Positions 54,944-55,831 of a stretch of DNA of 55,831 bases are shown here, in pieces. This DNA is from DASYAE01 sp036501535 (GTDB lineage: Bacteria > Actinomycetota > Actinomycetes > Streptomycetales > Catenulisporaceae): assembly GCA_036501535.1 (NCBI GenBank), contig DASYAE010000185.1, positions 1 through 55,831 on the forward strand, written 5' to 3'. The notes below the pieces were generated by a model. That model was not told where the DNA came from and did no database searches. It worked only from the letters and a program-made list of their open reading frames with translations. Position 1 is the stretch's first letter. The number at the start of each line of letters is the position of its first letter. The position numbers were made by a program, and so were the translations under genes.

Positions 54944-55831
54944 CCAGCAAAGAGTAGCCGACTACGCGCGTCTGTCAGAGGACGACGAGAAGGACCCTGA
55001 ACTCAGGGGCGAAAACGTCGGCATTCAGCTCGACGCGTGCGAGTCGTTCAGGATGCAGCGTCCTGACTGGCTGCACATCGGCAGCTTCAAGGACAACGAC
55101 ATCAGCGCGTCTGCCTACGGCGGCGAGGTACGCGACGACTTCGAGAAGCTGATGTCTCTTGTACGTGCCAACGGCGTAGAGGTCATCCTGTGCGTCGAGG
55201 TGACTCGGCTCTTCCGTAAGCCGCTTGAATCTGAAGCCCTGATCGACCTCGTGTGGACGAAGAAGACCACCTTCCACACCGTCGTCACCACGCGCGGAGG
55301 CTATTACGACCTCCGCACCAGCACCGGACGCGGAGCGCTCCGTGATGCGGTGAACAAGGCGGCAGGCGAGAGCGACAACATCTCAGATCGCGTACGTGAC
55401 AAGAAGGGCGCGATGGCCCGTAAGGGCAAGCCCAACGGCGGCCGTCGCATGTACGGGTTCGAGAAGGACCAGACCACCCACCGCGCCGAAGAAGTCAAGG
55501 TCATCCGGGAGATGGCCGACCGGGTTGTCAAGGGTGAGTCAGCGCGCAGGATCATCGCGGACCTCAATGAGCGCGGCGTTCCAACGGCCGAGGGCGGCAA
55601 GTGGACCAAAGCCACCATGATCAACATGCTTCGGCGGCCACGTTACGGTGAGTGGGGCAGCACAGGTAAGGGCATCCGTGAGCACAAGGGCGCTCAGTAT
55701 CAAGCGATCTGGGACTGTGTCTTTGACCGCGTGACGTTCGAGCGGCTGCAAGCAGCCATACGAGTGGACGAACAGCTTGCCGCCAAGCGTGGCGAACCAC
55801 GCAAGTACCCATGGACCCAGGGCTGCGCTGT
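54906..55831 (+). CDS. Large serine recombinase/integrase (C-terminus outside window)
   Basis: An uninterrupted frame of 308 codons to the window edge. Resolvase domain: VADYARLSEDDEKD with the nucleophile S24, IQLDACESF, FKDNDISAS, and VEVTRLFRKPLESEALIDLV (the V-x-R-L-x-R segment). After a helix E-like stretch comes a Recombinase domain: KPNGGRRMYGFE, EVKVIREMADRVVKGESARRIIADLNERGVPTAEGGKWTKATMINMLRRPRYGEW. A zinc-ribbon and coiled coil are expected beyond the edge. Phages and ICEs of actinomycetes use this class for integration and excision without host factors. Codon use is less GC-biased than the host genes. Confidence 0.92.
   Translation, partial: MSTITSPVIAGINQQRVADYARLSEDDEKDPELRGENVGIQLDACESFRMQRPDWLHIGSFKDNDISASAYGGEVRDDFEKLMSLVRANGVEVILCVEVTRLFRKPLESEALIDLVWTKKTTFHTVVTTRGGYYDLRTSTGRGALRDAVNKAAGESDNISDRVRDKKGAMARKGKPNGGRRMYGFEKDQTTHRAEEVKVIREMADRVVKGESARRIIADLNERGVPTAEGGKWTKATMINMLRRPRYGEWGSTGKGIREHKGAQYQAIWDCVFDRVTFERLQAAIRVDEQLAAKRGEPRKYPWTQGCA

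Larger units (their letters stand above)
54848..55831. mobile_element. End of an integrative element (serine-integrase type) inserted in nucS; continues beyond window
   Basis: Homology to nucS stops at about 54847 and a large serine recombinase gene starts 58 bp later pointing away. GC drops from about 70% to about 60%. Other end not in the window. The left boundary is inferred from the loss of NucS similarity; the exact crossover could be a few bases on either side. Confidence 0.7.

Overview
The window is about 56 kb of very GC-rich (near 70%) DNA from a mycelial, spore-forming actinomycete. The evidence is the gene content: bldM and whiD (developmental regulators), a dynamin-like GTPase pair beside a short SSB, a GroEL with a histidine-rich tail behind two CIRCE operators, chitinase with a DasR-type site, and meaA. 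The gene order resembles Streptomyces in blocks, but the blocks are joined differently and several proteins carry unusual extensions, so a relative such as the Catenulisporales is plausible; the species cannot be fixed from sequence alone.

Layout. 1-5361 (minus): tRNA-Ala, histidine phosphatase, rsfS, an LCP/LytR_C wall protein, nadD and two small membrane proteins. 5509-9243 (plus): M48 peptidase, glutathione peroxidase, SDR, lipoprotein. 9418-15943 (plus): the TIGR03936 tRNA/radical-SAM partner protein, RNase E/G, rplU-rpmA, obgE. 15962-21790: a headless TPR regulator remnant, a secreted ricin-type lectin, proB, a histidine phosphatase (minus), proA and a tail-anchored protein. 21767-27080 (minus): glpD, guaB3, guaB, bldM. 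27414-28812: a MerR-like gene and the divergent whiD. 29058-32185: chitinase, lipoprotein, tRNA-Arg. 32433-39862 (plus): two dynamin-like GTPases, ssb, ettA, thioesterase, conserved unknown. 39953-42456 (minus): GNAT, truncated haemoglobin, LuxR-type regulator. 42691-49343 (plus): groES-groEL, CtaG-like protein, membrane protein, DUF5130, meaA. 49484-51750 (minus): unknown, ABC-2 exporter. 51975-54524 (plus): pseudo-nitrilase and two unknown membrane proteins.

The right end is the most striking part. The last third of nucS (the actinobacterial mismatch-repair endonuclease) lies on the minus strand and loses its homology abruptly at about 54847, just after the position where the catalytic D/E-x-K segment should be. 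Immediately beyond, and divergent, is a large serine recombinase running off the window. I read this as the end of an integrative element (phage or ICE) inserted into nucS, which would separate or inactivate mismatch repair.

At the regulatory level the window shows a DasR-like operator and promoter before the chitinase, paired CIRCE sites on the groES promoter, a hairpin-rich leader before rplU, and five genes whose start codon sits 6-7 nt after a TAnnnT -10 box, the signature of leaderless transcripts.
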